Below are positions 18,142-27,585 of a stretch of DNA of 64,000 nucleotides, piece after piece. The stretch's first letter is position 1; each line of letters starts with the position of its first letter. This DNA comes from an uncultured Bacteroidales bacterium (GTDB lineage: Bacteria > Bacteroidota > Bacteroidia > Bacteroidales > F082): the NCBI GenBank assembly GCA_905234275.1, contig CAJOHD010000002.1, positions 1 through 64,000 of the forward strand, given 5' to 3'. The translations under genes and the position numbers were made by a program. Under the pieces are notes generated by a model. The model had not been told where the DNA came from. It saw nothing but the letters and a program-made list of their open reading frames with translations, and made no database searches.

Positions 18142-19608
18142 CTATTCTTTAATGATTCGTTCTGTGAACTCTTTCCCATCGTTCATTCGCACTTTGATTA
18201 GATATAAACCAGGGGTGAGGTTGGCGATGCTGATTTTGTTAAAATTATTGTTTTGTGATTTCAACAATCGGCCGTCGATGGAATATATTTCAACGGATTG
18301 GCAATCGGCGTTCTCAGAGAACTCTATGTGGACAAGGTCTTTCGCCGGGTTCGGATAGCAGACGAAAGGATTTTCTGAAGCTGAAATTTCTGGTGTAGAA
18401 AGATAATTGTCGAAAACAATGGCATAGATATTTTTCGAATCGTAATAGGTGGCATTGTCTGCTGTCATCCAACCACTAAGCGCTACGCCTCCATTGGTAA
18501 GAGACGTGAGACCATAATTCCCGAATAATCCGGCATTATTCAAAGCCAAGGTGTATTCCTCCCAAGAAAAGTTCAAATCATTATCTAACCTTGTAACCAC
18601 CAATGTGGTTTTTGAGCCGCTTCCTGATTCAACCAGCTTCTTCTGTGTCCACACAAGGAACACGCTGTTGTTTGTAACAATAAGGTTTTTGTTAACCAAT
18701 TGATATTTTGGATAATACTGATTGGGGGCAATTTCACCCCACAGATATGTCGAAATCACTTCACATTCGGAGTTTAATTTCACCACCATCAAGCCATGAT
18801 GACCGTTACTGCTATTTAATACAGTGATGGTTATGAAGAAGTAACCGTCTCCACAGCCGTTAACATTGTAGTTTAAACCGCTTGACAATGACCATCCGTC
18901 GAATTTATTTATAATAGTATTGGAAATCGGGATGAAGTCTCCATCATATATCTCAACCTTAATGTCACTGCCATTATAAGTGACATATCCGTAGCGTAAT
19001 GGTTCTGTGGACAGTACAAAAAGCGGATGTTCCGAAAATTTCACATTCCCGCTGACAGTCATGATATCCGACATGTTTTTCACCTCACCGTCAAGACCAA
19101 TGAGCATAAAACGATATGTGTTGTTATTTATTGGGGACAGGCATACAATGTCATTGTTGTTGTCTATCATGAATCTGGTCGGCAATGGGCATTCTGCTGG
19201 CAGTTCGACAAGTGATTCGTATGTCAGCTCAATGTCATCGCTGAAATACACCGCTCTGTAATAATTCTTACCATTATCATTGTCCATGTAGAAAGAAGTC
19301 ATGATATTAATCCCTTCTCTGTCTGGATCACGAAGCATTGGTGATAGGGAATTGATGTGATTGTCCTCCACAAACAATGAATCCAACAGTTCGCCCTGTG
19401 GCGTAATCTTGTACAAGTTAAAACCCACATCATTTATACTATCGTCAAACACAGCCTCCTTCACCACGATATTCCCGTCGCTTAATTCTATAATATCGTA
19501 ACACTGACTTAGATGATAATTGCCGTGATGGAACCAAGTGCTGTAGTTTTGGGCTGATGTCGTTATTGTTGACAACATCAACAATAGTATTAGCATATAT
19601 TTTTGCAT
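18142..19608 (-). CDS. Secreted protein with T9SS type A sorting domain
   Basis: The 488-residue protein has a signal peptide ending in TTSAQ. The middle region consists of repeated strand blocks resembling a beta-propeller, with no catalytic motif seen. Its last about 75 residues begin YPNPAKDLVHIEF and end GLYLIKVRMNDGKEFTERIIKE (in separate short blocks), the standard T9SS type A C-terminal domain. It should be exported by the type IX system and attached to the surface or released. Confidence 0.85.
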   Translation of the reverse strand: MQKYMLILLLMLSTITTSAQNYSTWFHHGNYHLSQCYDIIELSDGNIVVKEAVFDDSINDVGFNLYKITPQGELLDSLFVEDNHINSLSPMLRDPDREGINIMTSFYMDNDNGKNYYRAVYFSDDIELTYESLVELPAECPLPTRFMIDNNNDIVCLSPINNNTYRFMLIGLDGEVKNMSDIMTVSGNVKFSEHPLFVLSTEPLRYGYVTYNGSDIKVEIYDGDFIPISNTIINKFDGWSLSSGLNYNVNGCGDGYFFITITVLNSSNGHHGLMVVKLNSECEVISTYLWGEIAPNQYYPKYQLVNKNLIVTNNSVFLVWTQKKLVESGSGSKTTLVVTRLDNDLNFSWEEYTLALNNAGLFGNYGLTSLTNGGVALSGWMTADNATYYDSKNIYAIVFDNYLSTPEISASENPFVCYPNPAKDLVHIEFSENADCQSVEIYSIDGRLLKSQNNNFNKISIANLTPGLYLIKVRMNDGKEFTERIIKE

Positions 19609-19640
19609 GGCGAATCAGTTTTAATGTTTATATTATGATT

Positions 19641-20633
19641 TTACAATCTTGGTTGAAAAGTCGAGCATACGATTTCTGCATAATTAACTATTAATAAATG
19701 ATGTATTGGTACAGCATCGTACTGTTCACGATTACCTATAACAGGAGTCACAGTACAACCCATCACACAAGATCCGTGTGAGTATTCTTGTGCAAGATCA
19801 ATGTAATCATTCAATAGTTTACACATTTCTTCTTTGCTGATATAAGTATCATCAAAATCACATCTGCCACAATAATACAATCTAGATCTGAAAGGAACCC
19901 ACGAGAAATAATAATCCAAATAGTAAAATTCCATATCTCTCCATGTTGTGAAATAGCATCTTTCTCCACTACCCAAACTACATCTTGGGTATTCTGAATT
20001 GAAGCAATTCTGTAATACTTCTGCTGCTTCCTGCCATTGATATTCATCTTGTGTGAAATATTCGCACAATGTGCTGTCGTATGTGAAATTTCTGTATGCC
20101 AATCCGCTTGTTAGAGTCGATTTTACAGTTACAGTTGTTGTGGTCGCATTTGCATCAAACTCAGCTATTTCGGGTACTATGCAATAATAGTTCTTGTTGT
20201 CGAAGCTTAGGCTATGGTAGTAATCGTAAACGTGCGATGAAATCTGCGAATATAGATTGGCGAACTCGTCCAAATCGATTGTTCCGTTTGATACATTCAG
20301 AGTGTAGGTTGATGTTTCATAGGTTTTGTCAGGGCCGTCGCCGTTGATGTTGCAGAAATCGAAGTTAAGGAGGTCGAACATAAACGCGTTGGCATTTTCA
20401 GCAGTTAAAACCTCTTCGCTTTTAGCACCGGATTGAAGTTTTTTCTCAAATTCGAGGATATAAGCCTCTCTGTCAGGGACTTCGTTTTGATAGACGATTC
20501 CTTTGTTCTGCGCCATCTGTGGTACGCTATTGATAACTTCATTTTTCTTGTTGCAGGCCTCAAATGTGATTACGCCTGCTGCTGCGATGAGCAATGTTGC
20601 CACTGTGGCAACAAATTTAATTTTTTTGTTCAT
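19641..20633 (-). CDS. Predicted lipoprotein of unknown function
   Basis: The 330-residue protein begins with a signal whose cleavage region reads ITFEAC followed by NKKN, a weak but plausible lipobox. The C-terminal half is Cys-rich (for example CSLGSGERC, CGRC and CVMGC), which suggests disulfides or metal binding in an exported protein. I recognise no family. It lies between a small Cys-containing exported protein and the T9SS protein, all on the same strand. Confidence 0.7.
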   Translation of the reverse strand: MNKKIKFVATVATLLIAAAGVITFEACNKKNEVINSVPQMAQNKGIVYQNEVPDREAYILEFEKKLQSGAKSEEVLTAENANAFMFDLLNFDFCNINGDGPDKTYETSTYTLNVSNGTIDLDEFANLYSQISSHVYDYYHSLSFDNKNYYCIVPEIAEFDANATTTTVTVKSTLTSGLAYRNFTYDSTLCEYFTQDEYQWQEAAEVLQNCFNSEYPRCSLGSGERCYFTTWRDMEFYYLDYYFSWVPFRSRLYYCGRCDFDDTYISKEEMCKLLNDYIDLAQEYSHGSCVMGCTVTPVIGNREQYDAVPIHHLLIVNYAEIVCSTFQPRL

Positions 20634-20683
20634 AATGTAAAAATTTTAAGTGTTTGAAAACATTTGATTTTGTAATTTTAAAG

Positions 20684-21028
20684 TTATTCGATACCTATTA
20701 TATACTCCGTGTTATCTCCTTTTCCATTGATTTGAGCAACACTGGTGACATTGTATGTCTCAGTTGCCCCTGTTCTAGTACAGATTTCCAGTTCCCTGTT
20801 ATGAATTGTAAAGCAACAGCCCTCGATTCCTTGGCATACAATAGTGATAACACCAGGACTATAAGTTGAAGAAACATAAGTACCAGGGGCTTCCATGTCT
20901 GTGCTTGGTGTCTCTATCTGTTTAGGAGCAGCTGGCTCTTTATTAGTGTCGTCATTTTTCGCAAAAACATAAACCGACAACAATGTTAATGCCGTTAGTG
21001 CCAAAAGGCTTTTTTTGAATTTGAACAT
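20684..21028 (-). CDS. Small exported protein of unknown function
   Basis: The 114-residue protein has a clear signal peptide (LLALTALTLLSVYVFA). The mature part contains CQGIEGCC and a later Cys. It is the first gene of the four-gene minus-strand run. No family was recognised. Confidence 0.65.
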   Translation of the reverse strand: MFKFKKSLLALTALTLLSVYVFAKNDDTNKEPAAPKQIETPSTDMEAPGTYVSSTYSPGVITIVCQGIEGCCFTIHNRELEICTRTGATETYNVTSVAQINGKGDNTEYIIGIE

Positions 21029-21256
21029 AGTATAAAATTTTTATTTGCGCCTACTCTTTTAGCTTTTCGGCATCCGCTGTCAGATGCAAAATTGCTTAAA
21101 TGATTTCTTAAAACTATGGAAATGCACTGGAAAATTACTGGAATTAATACCAATATTCATATTTGTAAATAATTGAAATACAATTAATTGCAAATATATG
21201 AGGTTGGAAATCTGAAAAAATGCTGGAATCTTACTGGAAAAGGTCAAAAAAATAAC

Positions 21257-21264
21257 TACCTTTG
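21257..21264 (+). promoter_or_regulatory. -7 promoter element (TACCTTTG)
   Basis: TACCTTTGCA ends ten bases before the start codon of the membrane HTH gene, so the message would have a very short leader. Confidence 0.65.
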
Positions 21265-21274
21265 CAAAAAAAAC

Positions 21275-21919
21275 ATGGAAACTGACACTATCAGAAAAGG
21301 ACCGATTTTTTATTTGGCTGATGATCCTGTGGAAATTGCAACGACATTTGACAAAGAAACAGGCAATGCGACTTATAGAATAGCACTTGTGCCGGATGAG
21401 GCGACAGTGGCTGAAAAAAACGACAGCCATAACAGTCACATTTTTTTGTGGTTGGGTGTTGCGCTTGCGGTTGCTATTGCCGTGTTTTTTGTTGTAAGAT
21501 ATTTTTTGAAAAAACATCGCGGCAACGATAAGGAAGCGAAACCCGTCGGACAGGATGCCTCGTTGAGATATGAGCTGCTGAAACACAAGGATATATATAA
21601 AAAGTTTTGTCAGAAAGGCTATTTCTCAACAGTCAGAAAACCTAATCTTGAAGTTGTTGAAGAACGTGAAATTAACGAGCTTTGCGATGCTGTTTCAGAA
21701 GTTTTCCCGCCTTTCGTCCAGTTTTTGAATGGCCAAGGGCTTTCTGCCAAAGATTTTCAGTTCTGCTGCCTGTTGAAATCGGGTCTTTCAACCCTTGAAT
21801 TGGCTGAGATATATTGCATTTCAGAAAGCGCCATCTTCAAAAGGCGACAAAAAATCAAGAACCAGCTCGGCTTCGAGTCAGATCAGAGGACTTTGGATGA
21901 GATTTTTGAGGAAATGTAA
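21275..21919 (+). CDS. Membrane-anchored protein with C-terminal LuxR-like HTH
   Basis: The ATG at 21275 follows the promoter; codons further upstream (to 21188) precede it and are not used. In the 214 residues, an N-terminal segment of about 55 residues is followed by one transmembrane helix (about 56-77). The C-terminal region contains LSTLELAEIYCISESAIFKRR, a LuxR/sigma-4-type helix-turn-helix (split here as the helix pair around SESAIFKRR). It may be a membrane-tethered regulator. It is divergent from the exported-protein run at 16728-21028 and may control it. Confidence 0.7.
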   Translation: METDTIRKGPIFYLADDPVEIATTFDKETGNATYRIALVPDEATVAEKNDSHNSHIFLWLGVALAVAIAVFFVVRYFLKKHRGNDKEAKPVGQDASLRYELLKHKDIYKKFCQKGYFSTVRKPNLEVVEEREINELCDAVSEVFPPFVQFLNGQGLSAKDFQFCCLLKSGLSTLELAEIYCISESAIFKRRQKIKNQLGFESDQRTLDEIFEEM

Positions 21920-22015
21920 GTAACCGATAATCTATATTTTTGTCAGTCACTTTAATTTTATAGAATCAAATCGCTAAATATTATAATTTTTGGCGATTTG
22001 GATAGAAAAATTTAT

Positions 22016-22023
22016 TATCTTTG
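22016..22023 (+). promoter_or_regulatory. -7 promoter element (TATCTTTG)
   Basis: TATCTTTGCA precedes the ATPase start by 21 bases. An 8-bp inverted repeat CAAATCGC / GCGATTTG lies just upstream (21966-22000) and could be an operator; that is speculative. Confidence 0.7.
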
Positions 22024-22044
22024 CAGCGTAAAAATGACTGAAAC

Positions 22045-23169
22045 ATGATAAAACGCATACTTCATGATGTTATCAAACAACGGTTGTATAAAGGAAAGGC
22101 GATTGTGCTGATAGGAGCCAGACAAGTGGGTAAAACCACGTTACTTAAGGAGATTTTTCCTACACAAAATGATATGTTGTGGTTTAATGCTGACGATTTG
22201 CCAGTTAGGGACTTTTTCTCAAATGTCACAATAGAGCGATACAGAAGTATGATTGGAAAGAATAAAATTGTCGTGATAGATGAGGCGCAACGTATTGAAA
22301 ATGTTGGAATTAAGATGAAACTAATAACGGATAACTTTCCTGGTATCCAGTTGGTAGTTACCGGTAGTTCATCGTTTGAGTTGGCAAATAAGATAAACGA
22401 ACCTTTAACTGGCAGAAAATTCGAATATGAGCTTTTCCCATTGTCTTTCAACGAAATGGTTAACGATATAGGGTTGTTTGCTGAAATACAGAAACTGCCA
22501 ATAAGATTGGTTTATGGCATGTATCCTGATGTTGTTTGCAATCCTGGCGATGAGAAAGAAATCCTTAATCAGCTCACAAATAGTTATCTTTACAAAGATA
22601 TTTTAGAATGGGAACGCATAAAAAAACCAGACAAACTGGTCAAACTTATGAAAGCCTTGGCATATCAGATAGGAAGTGAGGTGTCTTATAATGAATTGTC
22701 ACAAATTGTCGAAATTGATAAAGGAACTATTGAGAAATACATAAATTTGCTTGAGCAAACAAAAATCATTTTCAGACTTCCATCTTACAGTCGTAATTTG
22801 AGAAATGAATTAAAATTTGGCCGTAAAATTTATTTCTGTGACAATGGTATCCGTAATGCATTGATTAATAACTTTTCAGATATGGAATTACGTCAGGATG
22901 CAGGACCTTTGTGGGAGAATTTCATGATAAGTGAATTAAGGAAATACAACCATTACACACAAAATTATTGCAATACATACTTTTGGCGGACGACACAAAA
23001 ACAAGAAATTGACTATATAGAGGAGAAAGACGGCAAACTGACAGCGTATGAGTTTAAATGGAATCCGAAAAAGAAGTCGCGAGTGGCATCCACTTTCACC
23101 TCGGCCTATCCTGAAAGTATAGTAAAAACAATCAATCCAGATAATTTTTATCAATGTTTTGGATTGTAA
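22045..23169 (+). CDS. AAA-type ATPase with DUF4143 domain
   Basis: The 374-residue protein has Walker A GARQVGKTT near residue 24 and Walker B VVIDEAQ. The C-terminal DUF4143 region contains QEIDYIEE and YEFKWNP, a nuclease-like core also seen in this family. Such genes are common and mobile in Bacteroidota; their function is unknown. It is followed after 12 bases by an HSDR_N-like gene, which suggests co-transcription. Confidence 0.85.
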   Translation: MIKRILHDVIKQRLYKGKAIVLIGARQVGKTTLLKEIFPTQNDMLWFNADDLPVRDFFSNVTIERYRSMIGKNKIVVIDEAQRIENVGIKMKLITDNFPGIQLVVTGSSSFELANKINEPLTGRKFEYELFPLSFNEMVNDIGLFAEIQKLPIRLVYGMYPDVVCNPGDEKEILNQLTNSYLYKDILEWERIKKPDKLVKLMKALAYQIGSEVSYNELSQIVEIDKGTIEKYINLLEQTKIIFRLPSYSRNLRNELKFGRKIYFCDNGIRNALINNFSDMELRQDAGPLWENFMISELRKYNHYTQNYCNTYFWRTTQKQEIDYIEEKDGKLTAYEFKWNPKKKSRVASTFTSAYPESIVKTINPDNFYQCFGL

Positions 23170-23181
23170 TAGACTTGCATC

Positions 23182-23592
23182 ATGGAATGGTTCAAAACAT
23201 CTCTTGTTGATGAAAAAGTGGTTGTCTTCGATCCGCTTCGGAGACAATGGGTTTCTTTGACGCCTGAGGAGCAGGTTCGGCAGAAGATGCTGCATTATCT
23301 GGTGGAGACACGGAAATTGCCAGCCGGACTTGTGGCGGTGGAATATTCCATTAAAGTAAATAACCTCCCGAAGCGTGCCGATATCGTGGTTTTCAACAAC
23401 TTAGGTGAGCCGCAGATGATAGTGGAATGCAAAGCGGAAACAGTGCCAATAACCGAAAAGGTTTTAGACCAGGCGATAAGATATTTTTCAGGATTGAAAG
23501 TGAAATATCTCACGCTAACCAACGGGAAAACGATGTTTTGCTATCAAATTACTGATGGAAAAATTGAAATTCTTACAGAGTTTCCGTTGTAG
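23182..23592 (+). CDS. HSDR_N-like (type I restriction N-terminal domain) protein
   Basis: The 136-residue protein has the stand-alone form of the HSDR_N domain: RADIVVF, then MIVECKAE (the D...ExK nuclease core), and a C-terminal NGKTMFCY block. Single-domain versions of this kind are frequent in Bacteroidota and not part of a restriction system. No other restriction gene lies nearby. The stop codon is followed almost directly by an interspersed palindrome. Confidence 0.8.
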   Translation: MEWFKTSLVDEKVVVFDPLRRQWVSLTPEEQVRQKMLHYLVETRKLPAGLVAVEYSIKVNNLPKRADIVVFNNLGEPQMIVECKAETVPITEKVLDQAIRYFSGLKVKYLTLTNGKTMFCYQITDGKIEILTEFPL

Positions 23593-23594
23593 TT

Positions 23595-23697
23595 GTCATT
23601 TCGAGCGTAGTCGAGAAATCCTCTTTATTCTTTAAACTATTAAATGATTTCGTTAATCAAGGATTTCTCCATTCCGCTTCGCTCCAGTCGAAATGAC
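23595..23697. repeat. Interspersed palindromic element, overlaps PAP2 gene
   Basis: The element begins GTCATTTCGAGCG, contains GAGAAATCC and its inverse GGATTTCTCC, and ends CAGTCGAAATGAC. The terminal 10-base inverted repeats make it able to form a long hairpin. Its right arm encodes the C terminus and stop codon of the PAP2 gene. Confidence 0.85.
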
Positions 23698-24234
23698 ATA
23701 ATTGGTCAAGTATCCGATTCCGAAACCAAGCATCAATCCTAACGCCGCTCCGCAAATGACATCCCCAGGGAAGTGTACTCCCATGTAAATCCTGCTGTAT
23801 GAAACCAAAATCGCCCACGGGAACATAATCCAGCCGATTTTACTGTAATGTTTCTTCATCGTCATGAAGATGAACGCCGCCAGTGCGAAGGTGTTCGCTG
23901 CATGCGACGACATGAAGCCATACATTCCGCCACAGTGGCCGTTGGGCAGATATACCAAGTCTTGTATCTGCGGGTCGTGACATGGCCTAAGCCGCATAAC
24001 CATAGGCTTGAAAACTGATGAAGCAATCTGATCTGATAAAGTGATTGCCACCGCCACGCCAAGAAGCACCCACAGTCCTTTCCATTTATACTTATAAAAA
24101 ACCAGGAACACCAGCACCGCATAAAACGGAATCCAACCCATCTCCGACGAGATAAACGTCATCACAGGGTCGAGCCACCCAACGTGCAAGCCGTTGAGAA
24201 ACAGAAAAAGCTGATGATCGAGGTTGTTTAACAT
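23653..24234 (-). CDS. PAP2 family membrane phosphatase
   Basis: The ATG at 24234 (MLNNLDHQLFLFLNGLH) matches the usual N terminus. The motifs KPMVMRLRPC, SSHAANTF and SRIYMGVHFPGD are the three PAP2 phosphatase signatures, within a five- to six-helix membrane protein. It probably dephosphorylates lipid or undecaprenyl pyrophosphates. The last about 12 residues (VISTGAKRNGEILD) and the stop codon come from the interspersed palindrome, so the native C terminus has been altered. Its start overlaps the 3' end of obg by seven bases. Confidence 0.9.
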   Translation of the reverse strand: MLNNLDHQLFLFLNGLHVGWLDPVMTFISSEMGWIPFYAVLVFLVFYKYKWKGLWVLLGVAVAITLSDQIASSVFKPMVMRLRPCHDPQIQDLVYLPNGHCGGMYGFMSSHAANTFALAAFIFMTMKKHYSKIGWIMFPWAILVSYSRIYMGVHFPGDVICGAALGLMLGFGIGYLTNYVISTGAKRNGEILD

Positions 24235-25217
24235 AATGAAAGCCAAATCAAATCCTTTAACTCCTTGATTCCTTCGCCGGTTGCCGAGCTGATAAACAGA
24301 TGCGGCACCTTCTTCGGCAGGTGTTTCTTGATGTCTTTCTTCGTGTCTTCGTCAATCAAATCGCACTTGCTGACGGCCAAAATGCGCTTCTTATCGAGCA
24401 ACTCCGGGTTGTATTGCTTCAGTTCGTTGAGCAAGACATCGTAAGCTTCTTTCACATCGGGGCTGTCGGCTGCGACGAGGAACAGCAATATAGAGTTGCG
24501 TTCGATATGGCGTAAGAATCTGATTCCCAATCCCTTACCTTCCGATGCGCCTTCGATGATGCCAGGGATGTCGGCCATGATGAACGACTTGAAGTCATAA
24601 TACGGCACAATGCCTAAATTCGGTGTCAACGTCGTGAACGGATAGTCGGCAATCTCAGGTTTTGCTGCTGATACGACGGATAATAGGGTTGATTTTCCTG
24701 CATTCGGGAAGCCTACTAAACCCACATCTGCCAGAAGTTTCAGTTCGATGATGATCCATCGTTCCTCTGATGGCTCGCCTGGCTGCGAGAACTTCGGCGC
24801 CTGCATGGTGGCAGTCTTGAAGAAGGTGTTGCCTTTTCCACCGCGTCCGCCTTTCATGATGACGATCTCCTGTCCGTCTTCGGTCACCTCGCCGAGATGT
24901 TCGTTGGTCTCTGCGTCGTAAGCGACAGCTCCCAGCGGCACCTCGATGATGACGTTGTTACCCTGAGCTCCAGTCCTCTGGTTAGCGCCACCTGACTCAC
25001 CGTCGCCAGCAAAGAGGTGCTTGGTGTAACGCAGATGCAACAAGGTCCACAGCTGAGCGTTGCCTTTCAAGATGACATCGCCGCCTTTTCCACCGTCGCC
25101 GCCGTCAGGACCGCCTTTCGGCACGTATTTCGCATGGTTGAAATGCATCGCGCCGTTGCCGCCCTTGCCCGAACGACAGAATATCTTTACGTAGTCAACA
25201 AAGTTTGAAGTTGCCAT
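24228..25217 (-). CDS. obg: GTPase Obg
   Basis: The 329-residue protein has the glycine-rich Obg fold (FCRSGKGGNGAMHF, GGDGGKGGDV), then the G domain: GFPNAGKST (G1), DIPG in TMADIPGIIEGAS-type context (G3) and SKCD (G4). It is a ribosome-assembly and stress GTPase. No long C-terminal extension is present. It overlaps the downstream PAP2 gene. Confidence 0.95.
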   Translation of the reverse strand: MATSNFVDYVKIFCRSGKGGNGAMHFNHAKYVPKGGPDGGDGGKGGDVILKGNAQLWTLLHLRYTKHLFAGDGESGGANQRTGAQGNNVIIEVPLGAVAYDAETNEHLGEVTEDGQEIVIMKGGRGGKGNTFFKTATMQAPKFSQPGEPSEERWIIIELKLLADVGLVGFPNAGKSTLLSVVSAAKPEIADYPFTTLTPNLGIVPYYDFKSFIMADIPGIIEGASEGKGLGIRFLRHIERNSILLFLVAADSPDVKEAYDVLLNELKQYNPELLDKKRILAVSKCDLIDEDTKKDIKKHLPKKVPHLFISSATGEGIKELKDLIWLSLC

Positions 25218-25230
25218 AATTCATTGTTTT

Positions 25231-25314
25231 CGTCATTTCGACCGAAGTGGAGAAATCTCATCCTTTCAATTGTCGGAGATTTCTCGACTTCACTCCGTTT
25301 CGCTCGAAATGACG
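25231..25314. repeat. Interspersed palindromic element between PBP1A and obg
   Basis: It starts CGTCATTTCGACCGAAGTGG and ends TCGCTCGAAATGACG; inner arms are GAGAAATCTC and GGAGATTTCTC. It fills the intergenic region. Confidence 0.85.
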
Positions 25315-25323
25315 GGTTGTATA

Positions 25324-27582
25324 TTAAAATTCGTCCTCTTCGCTCTCTTCTGGTGCTGCTGCCGCATTCTGTTCCTCCTCGTATTTGTCGCAGTCGAAGT
25401 CCAAATCGACGTTAGAAAGCGGCTTCTGGAAGTCACCCTGACTGATGTGCAGCGTCGGGTCGGCATACACCTTTTGCATATATAAAGCCCAGATCGGAAG
25501 CGCCATATTGGAGCCCTGTCCGAGCGTTATCGTCTTAAAATGCACCGAGCGGTCTTCAGCGCCCGTCCAGATACCTGTGGTGAGGTCAGGAGTGATGCCC
25601 ATAAACCATCCGTCGCTCTGATTCTGAGTGGTACCGGTCTTTCCTGCGATAGGATTTCTGAATCCGTACTTATATCTCAAACGAACGCCAGTGCCTTCAT
25701 ACACAACGCCTTTCATCAACTCGATCATCTTATAGGCGGTCACCTCGTCCATTGCCTCATGTTGCTCGGCTTTGAACGTCTCGATGATATTTCCGTTTTT
25801 ATCTTCAATCTTGGTTATGAAAATTGGCTTCACGTATACGCCTTTATTTGCAAAAGTGCTCATCGCGCCTACCATCTCGTAAAGCGTGAGGTCGCACACA
25901 CCCAGACAGATAGAAGGTACCGCCGGAATGTCGGATGTGACACCCATTCTGCGAGCCATCTGGATGGTAGCTTCCGGACCGAAACGTTTCATCAGATAAG
26001 CCGAGATGCGGTTGTTGGAGTGGGCGAGCGCCCATCTTAAAGTGACCTCCTCGCCGAATTTGCTCTTGCCCGAATCCTTTGGCTCCCAGAATTTTCCGTC
26101 AGGAAGCTGGATGCTGTAGCTGATGTTAGGCACCTTGGTGCACGGGGTATATTCGCCCTCCTGCATGGCAAGAGCGTAGAGGAACGGCTTGAATGTCGAG
26201 CCCACCTGACGTTTCGCCTGTGTCACGTGGTCGTACTGGAAGAAACGGTAGTCGTCGCCTCCAACGTAGGCTTTCACGTAGCCTGTGCCTGTCTCAACCG
26301 ACATCAGAGCCGACTGCAGGAAGAACTTACTGTATCTTATTGAGTCCATTGGACTTAAGATGGTGTCGATAGGACCGTCCCACGAGAACAGCGTCATCTC
26401 CACTGGCTCGTTGAAGTTGGCGATGATGGAATCCATAGGCCAGCCAGCTTTCTTCAGCACACGGTAACGCTCCGAGCGTTTCATAGAAAGCATCATGATC
26501 TTATCGACTTCTTCCTGATCTTTCAGCACAAACGGAGCCTTCGGGTCGCCTTGCCAATGACGGTAAAACGCCGGCTGGAGGTCCAAAGCGAGATGTTCGC
26601 GCACCGCCTCTTCGGCATATCGCTGCATCCTCGAATCGATGGTGGTGTAGATACGAAGTCCGTCTTTATAAATATTATAAGGTGTGCCGTCTTGTTTGAA
26701 GTGCGTCTTTGCCCATTCGTGCATCATGCCTCTGAGGAACTCGCGGAAATATGTCGCCTGTCCCGCTTTGTGGTCGAGCACTCCGAAATGCGACATGTCA
26801 ATCGGGATCTGCGAAATGGAGTCGTACTCCGCTTCAGTGATGTAGTCGCAGCTTTCCATGCGTTTCAGCACCAGGTTACGGCGGTTCATCGCGTTGTCGG
26901 GATGTCGCTTCGGGCTGAATTTTGTAGGCGCGTTGACGACACCTGCCAGCAATGCCGCCTCTTCTATCGTTATCTCGTTAGGTTCCTTGCCGAAAAACGT
27001 CTCTGTAGCCTTCTTCACGCCGTATGCGTTATGTCCGAAAAACACGGTGTTCAGATACATCGCGATGATCTCGTCTTTCGAATAGTTGTATTCCAGCTTG
27101 GTAGCCGTCACCCATTCCTGAAGCTTTCTCACCACGAGCTGCGATTTGCTGAGGTTTTCGCCACGAGGGAACAGGTTCTTTGCCAGCTGTTGGGTGATGG
27201 TACTGCCGCCTCCCATGTCGCTGTTGCCCGTTGCAACACCTTTCGCCACACGGAACAGAGCTCTCAAATCGATGCCGCTATGCTCATAAAAACGCACGTC
27301 CTCAATGGCGATGAGCGCATGGATGAGGTCGGGGGAGATGTCAGCATAGCTCACGTTGGAACGGTTCTCGATGTAATATGTTCCAAGCAGCTTGCCGTCG
27401 GCGGAGATGATTTCCGTCGCGAGGTTTGTCTCAGGGTTTTCCAGTTCTTCGAATGTCGGCATCTCACCAAACCAGTTGTGCACAATGCCGTAGAAAAGCA
27501 GAAACACCGATAGCACGAAGATCAGGAACAACGACCAGATCACTATCAGATAAACCTTGATATCTCTTTTCTTTTTTGCCAT
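25324..27582 (-). CDS. Penicillin-binding protein 1A
   Basis: The 752-residue bifunctional PBP has an N-terminal membrane helix, a GT51 glycosyltransferase domain with EDVRFYEHSGID near residue 93, and a transpeptidase domain with STFK near residue 463, SNN, and KTGT near residue 644. It polymerises and cross-links peptidoglycan. The Glu/Asp-rich C-terminal tail is typical of Bacteroidota. It lies in the order ricT-gldH-PBP1A. Confidence 0.95.
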   Translation of the reverse strand: MAKKKRDIKVYLIVIWSLFLIFVLSVFLLFYGIVHNWFGEMPTFEELENPETNLATEIISADGKLLGTYYIENRSNVSYADISPDLIHALIAIEDVRFYEHSGIDLRALFRVAKGVATGNSDMGGGSTITQQLAKNLFPRGENLSKSQLVVRKLQEWVTATKLEYNYSKDEIIAMYLNTVFFGHNAYGVKKATETFFGKEPNEITIEEAALLAGVVNAPTKFSPKRHPDNAMNRRNLVLKRMESCDYITEAEYDSISQIPIDMSHFGVLDHKAGQATYFREFLRGMMHEWAKTHFKQDGTPYNIYKDGLRIYTTIDSRMQRYAEEAVREHLALDLQPAFYRHWQGDPKAPFVLKDQEEVDKIMMLSMKRSERYRVLKKAGWPMDSIIANFNEPVEMTLFSWDGPIDTILSPMDSIRYSKFFLQSALMSVETGTGYVKAYVGGDDYRFFQYDHVTQAKRQVGSTFKPFLYALAMQEGEYTPCTKVPNISYSIQLPDGKFWEPKDSGKSKFGEEVTLRWALAHSNNRISAYLMKRFGPEATIQMARRMGVTSDIPAVPSICLGVCDLTLYEMVGAMSTFANKGVYVKPIFITKIEDKNGNIIETFKAEQHEAMDEVTAYKMIELMKGVVYEGTGVRLRYKYGFRNPIAGKTGTTQNQSDGWFMGITPDLTTGIWTGAEDRSVHFKTITLGQGSNMALPIWALYMQKVYADPTLHISQGDFQKPLSNVDLDFDCDKYEEEQNAAAAPEESEEDEF

Positions 27583-27585
27583 AAC

